A stretch of 64,000 nucleotides of DNA, from NCBI RefSeq assembly GCF_002865645.1, contig NW_020194558.1:868001-932000 (forward strand). Direction: 5' to 3'. Source of the stretch: Hyaloscypha bicolor E. Lineage: Eukaryota > Ascomycota > Leotiomycetes > Helotiales > Hyaloscyphaceae. This document shows, piece by piece, positions 50,622 to 64,000 of this stretch. Under the pieces are notes generated by a model. That model saw only the letters and a list, made by a program, of their open reading frames with translations, was not told the DNA's origin and searched no databases. The translations under genes and the position numbers were made by a program. Numbering within the stretch: the stretch's first letter is position 1; each line of letters opens with the position of its first letter.

Positions 50622-50946
50622 TATTAGTATAGCTATTTCTCTGGGAGTTATATATATAGTTACGGGATATAGGATACGGAATATAAGTAATAGGTAATAG
50701 GATATAGGTAATAGGTAATAGGATATAGGTAATGGGATATGGGATACGGGATATAGTTATGTGACCTCGCATTCTATTAGTAACTCGACTAGTAGACTAG
50801 ATTCCTTTAAGCTTAGCAGATTTAGGGATTACATATTAATACTATAATACTATAATCTCTACTTCTAAAGAATAACTTTATTAACCTTATATAAATAGTA
50901 CTTCTATACCTATATAACGGTACTATATATTCCTAGTAAACTAATA
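50622..50946 (+). repeat. 3' LTR of Ty1/Copia element
   Basis: 325 bp, equal in length to the 5' LTR. Its internal array at about 50660-50755 reads GGATATAGGTAATA repeatedly, and an open minus-strand frame across it encodes ITYILLP repeats, which is only a by-product of the array. Confidence 0.93.
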
Positions 50947-50951
50947 ATTAG

Positions 50952-53900
50952 TAATACTAATAATAGGCTTTATTAATTAGTTCTAGTTTTACTAGCTAGA
51001 TCTAATTCAATTACTATTAAGATTATAATAAAAGGCTATTCTTTTAGCTTATTATAATATTCTTTAATAAGAATTCCGGAAATATTAAAAATATATTATT
51101 TAGCTTTAAAATTATTAGCTAATAATAGCTTAAAAACTAATTCTTTAGATTTTAAAATAGCTTTAATATATTTAAATATTTTAGTAATATCTAATTTAGT
51201 AAATATACTAGTATTCTAATATTTCTTATTTTTAATATATTTTAAAATAGCTTTATTAATTAACTAAATAGTATTATATACTAAAGCTTTTATTTTAAAA
51301 AGATAATATAACTTCTTATAAATATTTTTATTAAGATTATTATAGATATTATTAATATATTAGCTAAAGAATTTATTATATAATATAATTCTATTTTAAT
51401 TCTTAGTTTTTAGACTATTTATTATAGTTTTAATCTTATTAAGCTTTTTTATTTGCTTTTAGTAATACTTTTAATAATATTCTCAAATTTTCTATTATTA
51501 GCTTAATAGTTCTTTAGCTTTTCCTTAGTTAATTCTAGTATAGTTTCGTTTCTAATAAAGATTTTCTATTTTAAGAGCTTATTATATATATTACTTAGCT
51601 TATTAAAAATATTTGTATTAAATTTAGTAATTATAATAATTTTTTTAGGTATTAATAAGCTTTTTATAATTATTTAAGCTTTCTTAATATTCTAAACTTT
51701 AATACTATTACTTATAAAAACTAGCTATTATATTTTACTAGCTTAAGAAATCTATTTTTTTTTAGCTTTTTTATTATTTTTAAAGAAATTATATAAGTAT
51801 TATTAGTATAATAATTATAAGTTATAGAATTAAAAGTTCTTAAAATTATAAGAATTTCTTTTAAATACTTTTTAAAATAAAAAATAAATTAAAATAGACT
51901 TGAATTATATAAAAGTATTATATATATTCGAGTTTTCTTTTTTCTTAATAAGGAAATAAAGCTAAAATAGTAATATATATAATAAAGAAAATAAAAATAA
52001 TAATTAGATATATTTAAGGTAATATAATTATAAATTAGAAATAATTATAAAAAGTAAAATATAGAATTAAGCTTTTATTATAAAAAAGAATACTAATATA
52101 TATATTTAAAGAAATATAATTTAGAGAATAATTAAGGTAAATTAAACTAAATAATAATAGTAAGAAAATAAAAGAATAATATAATAGAAATATAAATATA
52201 GTAATAATATTTAAAGTATTAAAATATAGGAAAAAATAATAGAAATTTTATAATACAAATATATTTTAATTTTTTATTTATTTAGAAATATTTCTATTAA
52301 TTTAAAAAAAATATAAAAGAAATATAATAATATAAGAAATATATAAAAAGTAAAATATATAAATATATTAAAAATATTAGAAAAGTATAAAATAAATATT
52401 AATAAGAAAGAAATTAGAATAATAAAATTAAGAAATAATTTAGAATAAGGTATTATTTTTTCTAAAAGCTAATTATAATTATTTAATATTTATTAAAATC
52501 GATTTTATATAATAGAAAGCTATTTAATTAATTAGAACTTTAAAGTAATATTTATATTTAAAAAAAAAGTAATATTAAAGAATTTAGAGATTATAGAAAA
52601 AAGAATTATAAAATAATATAAATAAAATTTATAATACTATTATTAAATTTAAAATAATTAATATTAAAGTTAATATAGAATATAAGAAAATTAAATATTC
52701 TAAATTAATATTAAGAATATAGGAATTAAAGGTATTTTCTTAATTATTTAAATAATATTTAATAATAAAAAATTAGATTAATAATAAAAATTAATGAATT
52801 ATATTAGGTTTTTAAAAAAGTAATAAATTTCTAATAAAGAAATAATTTTGTAATTAGAAAATGAATTCTATATAAAAGAAGTTTTTTTTATATAAAAATA
52901 GAAATATATAATATACTAATTAAGCCTTAATATAAGTTTTAAAAATAGCTATAATTATATTAAAAAGAAAATAGGTTTTTTAATACAAAATAGGCTTTAA
53001 ATAAATAGATCTAGTTTATTTAATATCTAAGAAATTTCTAAAATTATATATTATTAAGTATTTTCGGAAATAATTATTAGATTTAATAAGGTTTTCCTTT
53101 TCTTTTATAAGACTTCTAGTTAGCTATTTCGTTTATATATAATTTTTAATTAGGAAATTTATTTAAATATTATAAATAAATATATAATAGTAGTTTAAGT
53201 TAAAGTCGAAATTTATAAATATTATAATTAAGCTTTAGACTAGTATAAATTACGAAAATAGCTAATAGAAAAGCAAATAAAGCTTTTAAAAAGCTTTTAG
53301 TTTAGTATTTTCTTTTTTTCTAGAAATATATAAAAGACTTCTTTCTTTTTTTTATATATATTATAACTATTTATATTACTAAAATATATTAGGAAATATA
53401 ATAGTTTAATATTAAGAGTTTATAAGGTAATTTCTCGATTTCTTATTTATTTTTATATTAAAAATAAAAGCTTTATATTCGGTTTCTAAAATCTAATAAT
53501 AGAATCTCTTATTAAAAATACTATTTAGTAAAATATATAATAATAGTAATAAATAAATAATAATAAAACTTATCTAATTTCTAAAATAGTAATCTAATAA
53601 TAATATTTCCTAAAAGCTATAAATAATAGTTAGAAAAAATAAAAATAAAAGATATATAAAGAATTAAAAGTAATAAGCTTTTTTCTAGATTAAAAAAAGC
53701 TTTTATTATTAAATATTCTTTTCTAGTTTTTTATAAAGAAATATATTTTGCTTTTTCTAATTCTAGTAATTCTAGAATATATATAATAATACTAGTAGCT
53801 TTCTCGATCTCCTAAATACTATTTTGCTTATAATATTCTATAACTATTTCCTTTTCTAATTTTATATCTGTTTTAAAACATTTATTTATAAATATATATT

Positions 53901-56900
53901 TATTATTAATTTTATTTTTAGGGAAATACTAGAATTCATTTCTTTTAATAAATTATTTAAATTAATTCCCGATATATATTCTCTAGAATATAATACTATT
54001 AAGCTTTTCTAATATATAATATTTCTTTAGTTTATTTATATATTTTACTTTATATAGATCAAGTTAATAATATAATAATAGTCTTATATTTTTTAATTTA
54101 TTAATTTAATATTATATATAAGAATTAGATTCTTTTCGGAAATAAGTATTAAATTACTTTTTTCTTTTTTAATATCTTTTATTCTTTTTTATTTTGGCTT
54201 TTTTAATATCTTTATTTCTTATTTCTTATTTATATTTATTTTATATATATTTCTAAAAGTATTTCTTTTTTATAGATTTTATTTATCTAAATATTTTCCA
54301 AGTTAGAAAATATATTTCTATAAATAATATAGCTTCTTTATTATAGACTATATAAAAAGAAATAAATCTAGTTAATTTATATATAATAACTTAATTAGTA
54401 AATAGAATATATAATAATAGATTTATCTAGAGCTTTTTTTTATTTATTATAAATATAATAAATATTTAAATAATTAATTAATATTTTCTTTAAAATTATA
54501 GGCTAAAATAATAATTATATTAATTTCTAATTTATTAAATTCCGATTTATTATTTATTTTAAACTATTTAAATAAATAATATTTATAAATAATTTCTTTT
54601 TAAATAAATTTAGTAATTTTTTTACTAGTCGGATTTATTAAAGATCTGGTTTTAATTTATACTAAAAAGTTATTTCTAGTAATAACTAACGAGTTATATT
54701 TCTCATAATTTAATAATTTAATTATATTAATCCTAAAATAATAGAAAAGAAATATAGCTTTTATTAGATATAAAGCTTTTTTTTATTTTTATTTTTTTAT
54801 TCTTATACTAATATTCTTTATAAATATTAATATACTATTATATATAATTATAATAACTTTCCTAATAATAATAGCTAGTTACTAAATAGAAAGTATTTCT
54901 TTTCCCGGTATATCTAATTTTATTATATAGCTTTTTAATAATAATTTTTCTTTATTCTTAATTATTAATTATAAGCCAAAATAAATATATTTTAAATATA
55001 ATTCTTTATAGTAATTAATCTCTTATATTATAGTTTAAAGCTTTTTTATTTAATTTTTAAAATTCGGTTCTAGATATTTCTTTTAGTCTAGAAAGTATTA
55101 TAAGATATTATATAATATTTAATACTATTTAGAATAGCTATTATTTAAGAAATCTAATAAAATAATCGAATTATTAAATAAAATATAAGAGTTAGTATTA
55201 TTATTTATTATTTTACTAGAGGTTATATATAAATAGCTATAGCCTTTATTATATAATTTCCGGATATTATAATTTTTTAATACTATTAATTTGCTTTTAG
55301 ATATAATAAGGCTTTAATTATTAATTTCTAATAACTAGATATTACTATTTAAATATTTAATAAAGGTTTTAGGAATCTAATTTCTTAAAATAATATTATA
55401 TAACTAAATAGAAATTATTTCCTTTAATTAAACTTTCTATTTAATAAGTATTATTCTAATAGTATTAAGCTCTATTATTAATTATTTATTAATATTCTCG
55501 TTATTTTTAGTATTATTTTTTTATTATAGGTATTTTAATAATTTATTAGTAATAATATATTTAATTTTAAAATTAAATAATTAAATTTATATTAGCTAAT
55601 AAATAATTAAAATTCTAGGAAAATCTATAGCTATTTTATTTAGTTATATAATAAATATATTAGTATTTAGCTTAAGAATAAAATAAACTTTATATAGCTA
55701 AAATTATATTTTTTATAAATACTTTATTAGCTTTTAATATTTTCTTTTAATAATATTATATTTCCGTTTAGTATTATTTTAGATTTCAGACTTATATTAG
55801 ATAATTTTTTCTTCTCTTTATTATTATATTAATTAAGAGTTTTGCCCTATTTATCTAAGCTAGTATTTAGTACTAATATAATTATTCTCTAACTTTTTAA
55901 TAAATTATAATATAACTTATAAAGTATTAGAATAATAATAAGCTTTTCTTAAAAAACTTATATAGCTTATATTTATTTATTACCCTATTTCTATATTATA
56001 TCTTTTTTTATTAAGTAATAAATAGATTTAGTAATAATTATAAAGCCTTTAATCTAAATATAATAGTAAATTATAATTCTAATAAATATCTTATCTTTAG
56101 TTATATTATTATAATGTTTCTATTTTAAGATCTTAATAATTTCTAAATTTAAAGGGCTTTTTTTTAAATACTTTATAAATAAAGCTAATAATAATTATAT
56201 TATTATAATAAAACTATAATTTTTCTCTAATATTAGTTCTAGCTTATTTAATTTTATTTAAGGTTATATTTAAGTTTTAAAAATATTTAAATATAAAATA
56301 CTAAATACTAAATAAAATAAATTATTTATTATAGTTTATATAAGGTTTCTTTATTTTAATATTATTAATAAATAATATAGTAATTTTAGGAAATAGATTT
56401 TTTAAAATAATTATAATAATTTATATAAATTATAAAATAGAATTAGTAATTCTCTAAAATAATATAATTATTTTTAATAGCCCTAGAAATATTATAAATA
56501 TAATTAAATCTTTATTATAAGTATTTAGTATAAGTTAATTATAACCGGAAAAGAAATTAATTAAAGAAATATAAATATATCTAATAAATTTCTTAAAGAT
56601 CTTATTTAGTAAATAAAAGTAAATTAGTATTTTATAGAATTACTAAATTCATTATTATAATAGTATTAATTAGTTTTTGAGTTCTAATAATATTTTTATT
56701 ATTACTAATACTAGAGCTTTAAAATATAAGAAATTCTTTTCTTATTAGGCTTTATATTTAATAGTTTTAATTAGAATAAATAGATTAATATTCTTATAAA
56801 CTTTTTCTATTTCATTTTATTTCTTTCTATTTCTTTCTAATTAAATATAATTATATTTTTTTAATTTATTATTAATTCTCGAAATATAACTAGTTTTTTT

Positions 56901-59900
56901 TCTTCTAAAGCTAGTTTCTAATATCTAATTATTTAAAATATTCTGAAATAAATTATAAATTTCTTAGAATAATTAATATTTTTAATAAAAAGTAATTCTT
57001 ATATTTCTTAATATATTTCTATAAATATTCTCTAGTTTTAAATTTCTTAAACTAGTTTAGATATTTACTAAAATCTTTTCTAATTCTATTATTAGTATTT
57101 ATTAGTTAAATCTTTTTATTCTTTATTTTATATATTTTTATAATTAGAAATAAACTATAATTATTATTTTTGTTTTTGAGAACTATAGTTATTTTCTTTA
57201 ATACTATTTTTATTTAATTTCTAGAATTTATAACTTTTCTATTTAGCTTTTTTCTATTTAGATATAAAAAATACCTTTTTATTTAATATTCTAAAATACC
57301 TTTTTTAAGCTCTTATATATTTCAGAATTCTTTCTAGTTTTAAATTCCAGATTCTATAATTTCAGGAATATATTTCTTTATTATTAAAAGATATTATTTT
57401 ATTTCTTTTTCAGAAATATTTTTACTTAATACTCTTTTTATTTGCTTTTCTATTAAATCCGGAACTATTTTTAATAATACTTTAATTAGAGCCTTTTTTA
57501 CTCTAATTTCTCTAAAAATATTATTAATTTCCTAAATTTCTAAACTCAAAATAAAAGAATCTATAGGAAATTCCGGTATTTTTCTATTTTATTTAATATT
57601 ATTACTAGTTATAATACTAGGCTTTATTTTTTATTTTTTATTTTTTTTAGTTTCTTATTCCGTATTATTTAATTCCTTAATTTTAAAAGTTTAGTATTTT
57701 TAAATTATTACTTTTTTCTATTTCCCGGTATTTTTTGAAAATAAAATAATTATAATAATATAAGTATTCTAGTTATTTTTAGGATTAGTAAATCTTTTAT
57801 TTTATAAATTATTACTTTTATATATAATTTTTATTTTTATTTTTACTAAAAATAATTAACTAAATAGAATTTTTAGGGCTTTTTTAATTAAAAAATTCAT
57901 ATTTTTATATTTTATTTTATATTTTATTTTATTTATAATCTTAGCTTTAAGCTTTACTATTTCTATAAATCCAAATTCAGTTATAATAATAATAATAAAT
58001 ATTTAATAATCTATAATATTATATACTATTTTACTAATATTTCTAAAGATTTTTTTAAGGAAAATATTAATTATTTCTTTATATTTCTCGAAATATAAAT
58101 TAGAAATATAGAAATTATATAATATATTTATAAGCTAATAATATTCGAATATTAATACTATTATTTTTAAATTAAATAATTCTATTAGTATTAGTTATTT
58201 AAGTTATTATTTCTAATTTCTTAAATATTTTATTTATTATATAAGCTATAGCTACTAGCTTTATAGATTTTTAATTATATTTAATTATATTTAATATAAT
58301 AGTATTTCTTATTTATAAAATAATAAAATAAAGAATATTATCTTTAATTATTAGTTTTAAAATATAATAGCTAGATCTAGTATTTTTATTTCTTTAATAG
58401 TTTTATTAAAATATTATTAATTTTAGGAATTCTATATTTAATTTAGAATATACTAGATTTCTAATTTATTTTATTTATTCCCGAAAGTATTAATATTTAT
58501 ATTATTAGCTAGGCTATTCTTTTATTTATTATTTCTTAAAATAGTATTTTTCTAGCCTTTTATATAAAATAGCTTTTCTTTTATTCTGGCTTGTTTTTAG
58601 AAAATCTTTTTAGCTATTTTTATTTCTTTTTCCTTTTTCTTTAATAAGAAATACTATTTATAGCCAAATTTTAATACTATTTATTAATTCTAGAACCTAA
58701 AATATTAGTAATTCTAATATAATTTCCTTTAAGATAAGGTAGCTATTTAGATTTTCTAAATATAGCCTATTTACTTCTATATATAAATTCCGGTTAGCTA
58801 GCTCCTTTATTTTTTTCTTGCCTAATAAACTAGATATTTTTTATTATTTTTTAGATATTCTTGAATTATATTTTTAAGTTATAATTAAATTCTCTTTTTT
58901 GGATTTAGGAAATAATTTAATTAAATTACTAGTATTTACTAATAAAGAAAAAAGAAAAAAACTTTTATCTAGACCTAAATAGCCTTTTATATTATCTTTT
59001 ATTAAATTAGTAAATATATCTATAATTTATAAGCTCTTTTATTAATAAGTAATAGAATTAAGAAATATAAATATATTCTAAATTAATATTATTATTTTTA
59101 TTTCTATTATAATACCTATAATAAATTTATTTTTTTAATTCTAGATTTATATTATAAGTTATATTAACTTAAGTAGTATTTTCTAACTATATTTAAAACT
59201 AACTTTTTCTAGAATATAATTATTTAGATTCTTTATTTATTCTAATTTAATTACTATAGCTATTATAATATTCTTTATAATTTTTATTATAACTTCTAAT
59301 ATATATTTTTTTTTAAAAAACCCGAATTATATTTATTAAATTATTAATACTATTATTTCTATTATAATTAGCTAGATTATATAAATAGACTATAAATATT
59401 CTCTCGAATTATAATAATAATTATATTAAATTATTTTTATAGGTTTTTTTAAATTATAATAATAATAAATAGTTTTTCCAGATTTCTTATTAACTAGTTA
59501 ATATTATTTCTCTTAAATTTATTACTTTTAATAGATTTTATATAATTAGTTATAAGCTAGGTTTTCTTTTTACTTATATCTATAATAGCTTTAGGAAATA
59601 TAATAGAAGAAATTAGTAAAGAATAATTATTTTCCGGTTTAGAAATTATATTATAAATTATTATATTCAAGTATTCTTATCTAAATCTAAATATATTTAG
59701 ATTATTAATAATATTAAAATAGTATTTCTTTTCTTTATATTAATAAAAAAAAAATTTATATATTTTATTATATTTATAAATAGAAATATTTATAGGTTTA
59801 AAATTTATATTTTTAATAATATAATCTTTTACTAAAATAAATAATTCTCTTATAAATTCTTAATATTAAGTAATTTTTTTTATTTTTTTCCTTTTTAGTA

Positions 59901-61289
59901 ATTTTTTTAATATTTTATTAAATATATTAATATAAGACTTAGAAGAGATTTCTTTATTCTAGGCTTATATAATAATTAAATTAAGAAAATTATAGCTAAT
60001 TTTAAGTATTTCCTAATTATATTCTCGGAATTCCTTTAATAAGGCTTTAAAGAACTTGGTTTTCTAATAATTTCCTAAGTTATTAATATAATATTCCGGT
60101 ATAGCCTTAATTTAATTCTTTTTCTTTTAATATTATTAGAAATATAATAGTTCTTATATATATTTATATATTATTTCAAGAATATAAAAATATTTCTTGT
60201 TTAAAACTATAGTATTTTAGAAGTTTCTATAAATAATAGATTTAAATCCGGTATTAATATATATTTATTTTTAGCTATATTAATTTTAATAATTTCTTTT
60301 ATAACTAATTATAGAATTTCTATACCTGAAACTTTTATTAATAAGGTTTCTAAAGAACTAATTTCTTATTTAAATATATCTTTTAGTTTAGAAACCGAGA
60401 TTTAAAAAAAGCTAATTAATAATAATAGATATAATTTAAATTCGAGTTTTAGTATTAATAGTAATAAGATAATAGCTTTTCTAGTTTTATTTTTATTATT
60501 TATATTTCCTTTTCTATTTTATTAGCTTAATACCTATAATTTTTTTTTTAATTTTACTAAACTAGGGATATTTAATAGTATTATTAAAGGTAATAATAAT
60601 AATAATAATAAATATAATTTTACTAATTTTTCTAATTTTTCTGATTTTTATTTTTTATTTTTTATTTTTTATTTTTATTTAGTATTTTTTTCTTTTTCTA
60701 GAAGTTTTTTTTAGGTTATTTATATAATTTCTTATTTCCGATTTCTATTTATAATTCTATTTGAAATTAAGAATATTTCCTTTTTTAGATATCTTTTCCG
60801 GATTTATAAATAAGCTTTATTATTAGAATTAAAGCTATTTTTATTCCGGTTTTTACTATTACTATAAATAATATATAAATTAATAATATAACTTTATTTC
60901 TATATACTAAAGTCTATTTCTAATTAAGATCTAACTTATACTATTTTAGTATAATATTTCTTATTTTATTTCTTCTATTTCTTTTTTTTTTTTATAATTA
61001 GCCTCTATTTTTACTATTCTTATATATTATACTAGTAATTATATCTTGCGGCTAACTTATATTCAAGTTACTAGATATATTAGAAATTAATATAAGATAC
61101 TAAGATTAATACTTATATATTCTTAATATTTTAGCCTTAGACTTAAGATATTATAATAGCCTTTTTCTTCCTAAACTTACTAAACTAATAATCCGCCTTA
61201 TAGAAACTCTTTAGAACTTTATAAAAGTATTATCTTAACTATAAAGTTTTAATCTCTTTATATTACTTATTATAAAATATATAAGAGGG
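50952..61289. other. 10 kb of RIP-degraded AT-rich DNA
   Basis: No open frame of note. Strand composition alternates (A-rich plus strand at about 51.9-53 kb, T-rich from about 54 to 61 kb), so more than one element, in opposite orientations, may be present. Short triplet arrays occur near 60590-60620 and 57970. I could not read any transposon domain with confidence. Confidence 0.5.
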
Positions 61290-61585
61290 AAACTATAATA
61301 AAACAAAAATTTATATAAAGTATACTAGAGTATAAAACGTAACTTAATAGTAAAATAATAAGATTAAAGGTATAAATAATAAAGTATAAATAGTATATAA
61401 TATATAAAAGCTTAATTAATTAAATATAGAAGAGGGATTATTGTCTAGAACTATAGAAAAGCTAGCTTTCTTATATAATTCCCGCAAGTTATATATAAAA
61501 AGTCCTAGCCTTTATTATATAACTAAAATATTAAAACTATTAAAATAAAGTAATTTTAATAGAGTACGGCTTGCCGTACTATACT
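61290..61585 (+). repeat. 296-bp direct repeat, right copy (probable LTR)
   Basis: Less RIP-mutated than the left copy (it retains GTACGGCTTGCCGTAC, GAACTATAGAAAAGCTAGC and CCCGCAAG). It follows a purine-rich tract, consistent with a 3' LTR. Confidence 0.8.
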
Positions 61586-64000
61586 ATACTTTAGGGTCTT
61601 ATCTATTAGAGAAAGCCTTATAGAAATACGCGATTTACTTTGCCTCAAAAAAAAATTTGCTTTAAATAATAGAAATGAGACTTAGAACTCCTAGAATTAG
61701 TTCCCTGGCTAGTTTCTATTTAATAATAAAATAAATACAGGCTTTAGGACGCTATAATTATAGGGAGTAATTACTAATTATTAGGGAAAGAGAAGTGGGA
61801 GATTAGTAAGGCTAAAAACGCTAGCAGAGATAAAGCTAAAACTTTTATAATTATAATTATTATTAAGTATTTATATATTTGAGAAATAGGTCCAAATTAT
61901 ATAAATACTAGTCTTTAATATCGGGAGTTAAATACTAGAGTTTAATATTACTAATATTTAGCTTTTAACTTATATGAGCCTATATAAAACGGGCCTTAAT
62001 AATACTCTTCTATATAATATTATTATATAATCGGACTACTAGTTAAAATTCCTGGTTATGTATTCTTACCTAAGCAGGAATACTAAAACTTCTAGCCTAT
62101 ACTTTACTCTAGCTTCCTTTTCTTCTTTTATCTGGCTAATAAGCTTTCTTTTATAATAAATTCCTCTTCCTGTAATTTTTATATAAGTTATATATAATAT
62201 TATTTCTTCTCTCAATTTCCTTATAATCCTAATAGTATAATATATAAAACATATCTATATTATAGAATTTCTTTCTTTTCTTTTTTCTTCTCTTATAACT
62301 AATCTCTTTTTAGGCTTACTAAAGAATATACTAGCCTATTCTTATTAAGCTTAATCCTAGTATGCCCCGGTAGACCCATAGTAGTCTATAATAGCTAGTT
62401 ATAGACGGGAATAAGAACCTATAGCCCTATAAATATATTTAGTAAACTAATATATAAATTAAATAAGACTATATTCTGGCTATAATAAATCCTCTTGCTT
62501 TTCCTGCTTTTCCTAGCTCTTTTCCTTTATTATCCGGCTTCCGTTTATTCTTTTAGTTTTCGCTAGCCTATAATCTTGGCCTAATAAATATTTAGTATAA
62601 GGATTATAGGATAAGATACTAGAGATTAGAGGTAATTACAAATATATATTAGAGATTTAAGCTCTATTATAAGAGGAGAAATATAGTATTAGACAAGTTA
62701 TAAGTACTATTACTCTTTTTATAAGTGCTTTTTAAGGAAGATAATCTATAAGCCTATAGCTTTTATTAAAATATAAGAATATATAACTCGGTACTTGCTT
62801 TTATATTTATAAGCTATATTAAAGATACTTGTATTAATCTTTCTTATAATCTTTACTACTTTTAGATTTATAAAGAGCTATTTTATTATTAGAGATCCTT
62901 AAAGCTAGTCTTATAATAGGTTCTAGCCTTTATCTAGTTATTTTTTTATAATTCAGATTATATAACTAATCTCTAATTATAGTATTACCTGTAACTTAAT
63001 TAAACTATTCTTTATAGCCTTTATAAGATACTTATAGATTATAGTAATTCTTTTATATAGATTTATAAGATAGCCCGGAAGTAATTAGCTAGCTAAATAA
63101 GTTATTTTCGGATTTTTCTTAGTTTATAAATATATTTAATTTTCTAATCTAGAACAGATTATTATTATAAGAACCTTCCTATAGCTATAGAGCTAGTAGG
63201 AATTCTTCCGAATAAGTTTATAAATAAGAGTTAATATAATATTCTTTTTATAATTTATAAGCCTGGCTATTAAGATTCGTAATTTTACTAGATAGCTATT
63301 ATTTATATAATATATATATTATTTTATTATATACTTCTTTTCTTATATAATAAATATAAGTAATATTATAAAATAATCTTATAAGATACCTATTATATCT
63401 ATTAATAGTTCTATTTAGAATAATAGCTCTTTTACTAGTTTTATTTATATATCTATAATTATAAGAAATCTTTTTTCTTTTAGGCTTATTAGCTTTTTTA
63501 GTAATATATTATAAATGCTTTTATTATTTATAAGATTATATTTCTTAATTAGCTCTATTTATATTAAAACAGGATTTATATAAATATATATAATAGTTTA
63601 GTAAATATCTTAATTTATAAAAATATCTTATTAATTAATCTAGGCTATTAATTTATTCTTTCTTTTTCTTTTATAAGCGGGAATTAGTTTATATAATAGC
63701 TTTTCTAGAACTTAATAACTATTATTTATTATTTTAAAAAGCTTACCTTTTTTATTATTTTTATAATAAACTCGTAATAATTAGAGATTATTTAGAAGCT
63801 AGGTAGCTTATAACTTATAGACTAGCCAGATCTAATTACTCGCGTATTTTAACTTAAGGTTTAGGAGCTTTTTATAAATCTAAAAAACTATATTTTTGAA
63901 TAATATATAAGTTATATTTATATAATTAAATACTAGAAATAAGAGCTTTTGTATTTATATTTACTTTTATTCTTATAAATATCTAAAAAGTTTAATATAT
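61586..64000. other. AT-rich, less strongly mutated repeat-like DNA
   Basis: GC is somewhat higher than in 51-61 kb, yet TpA excess and frequent stops persist. No gene, terminal repeat or domain was recognised. It continues beyond the window. Confidence 0.5.

Larger units (their letters stand above)
44575..50946 (+). mobile_element. Ty1/Copia retrotransposon, complete but RIP-degraded
   Basis: A 6,372-bp element with two 325-bp LTRs and a perfect 5-bp duplication ATTAG. Plus-strand pol remnants run through 47-50.4 kb, with RT-like KKGIFEVISRFQVLKE and KKSRLVIQAYNNSKKY at about 48.9-49.1 kb. RNase H is at 50070-50258: ELYSITYSFNIGTL, then LLVIYTDSKSLYKYLIKLDT, a near-intact catalytic block of fungal Copia elements. 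Stops from RIP interrupt it throughout. Confidence 0.93.
42633..61585. mobile_element. Possible large LTR element split by the Copia insertion
   Basis: The two 296-bp repeats enclose 18.9 kb; removing the Copia element and its duplication leaves about 12.6 kb. A purine tract (AAGAGGGAAA, about 61283-61292) sits at the start of the right repeat, as a polypurine tract would before a 3' LTR. I found no convincing target-site duplication or pol domain, so two independent solo LTRs are also possible. Confidence 0.4.

Noticed and set aside
50569..50772. Minus-strand open frame encoding repeated ITYILLP units
   Set aside because: It lies wholly over the tandem array in the 3' LTR of the Copia element; the peptide repeat is a by-product of the DNA repeat.

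Overview
The window looks like chromosomal DNA of a filamentous ascomycete (Pezizomycotina). The gene models use many short introns (48-104 nt) with GTATGT/GTAAGT-type donors and CTAAC/CTGAC-like branch sites. The gene families are typical of that group: a Fungal_trans_2 regulator, a NACHT NLR, a HET protein, P450 and oxidosqualene cyclase. Well over half of the window is extremely AT/TpA-rich and almost free of CpA and CpG, the signature of repeat-induced point mutation (RIP). The species cannot be named from the sequence.

Layout. 1-3.7 kb: a fragment of a PiggyBac-like element, then a multi-exon transcription-factor-like gene on the minus strand. 3.76-6.14 kb: an intact three-exon oxidosqualene/triterpene cyclase gene (minus, 741 aa). 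6.9-11.4 kb: a divergent seven-exon NLR gene (DUF7708-like N-terminus, NACHT, degenerate propeller-like C-terminus) with an in-frame TGA just before the P-loop. 12.8-13.5 kb: a broken HET-domain gene, followed by two small inverted-repeat elements. 14.26-24.30 kb: a three-level nest of transposons, a hAT-type element holding a PiggyBac-like element holding a chromodomain Ty3/Gypsy retrotransposon, each with terminal repeats and target-site duplications or a TA flank. 25.4-27.2 kb: an intact three-exon cytochrome P450.

27.2-64 kb is a RIP-degraded AT-rich block. It holds a second, truncated Gypsy copy, a decayed Copia reverse transcriptase, micro- and minisatellites, a complete Ty1/Copia element with 325-bp LTRs (44.58-50.95 kb), and a pair of 296-bp direct repeats (42.6 and 61.3 kb) that look like LTRs of a larger element split by that Copia insertion. 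Inside this block is a GC-normal island (37.6-40.7 kb). It encodes a two-exon small secreted cysteine-rich protein with a signal peptide, a Lys-Arg (kexin-type) processing site and ten cysteines in the mature part.

How the genes may work together (inference): the regulator, cyclase and P450 could be remnants of one triterpenoid gene cluster, with the P450 now separated by the NLR, the HET relic and the transposon nest. The secreted protein sits in the repeat-rich type of compartment where many plant-associated fungi keep effector genes.
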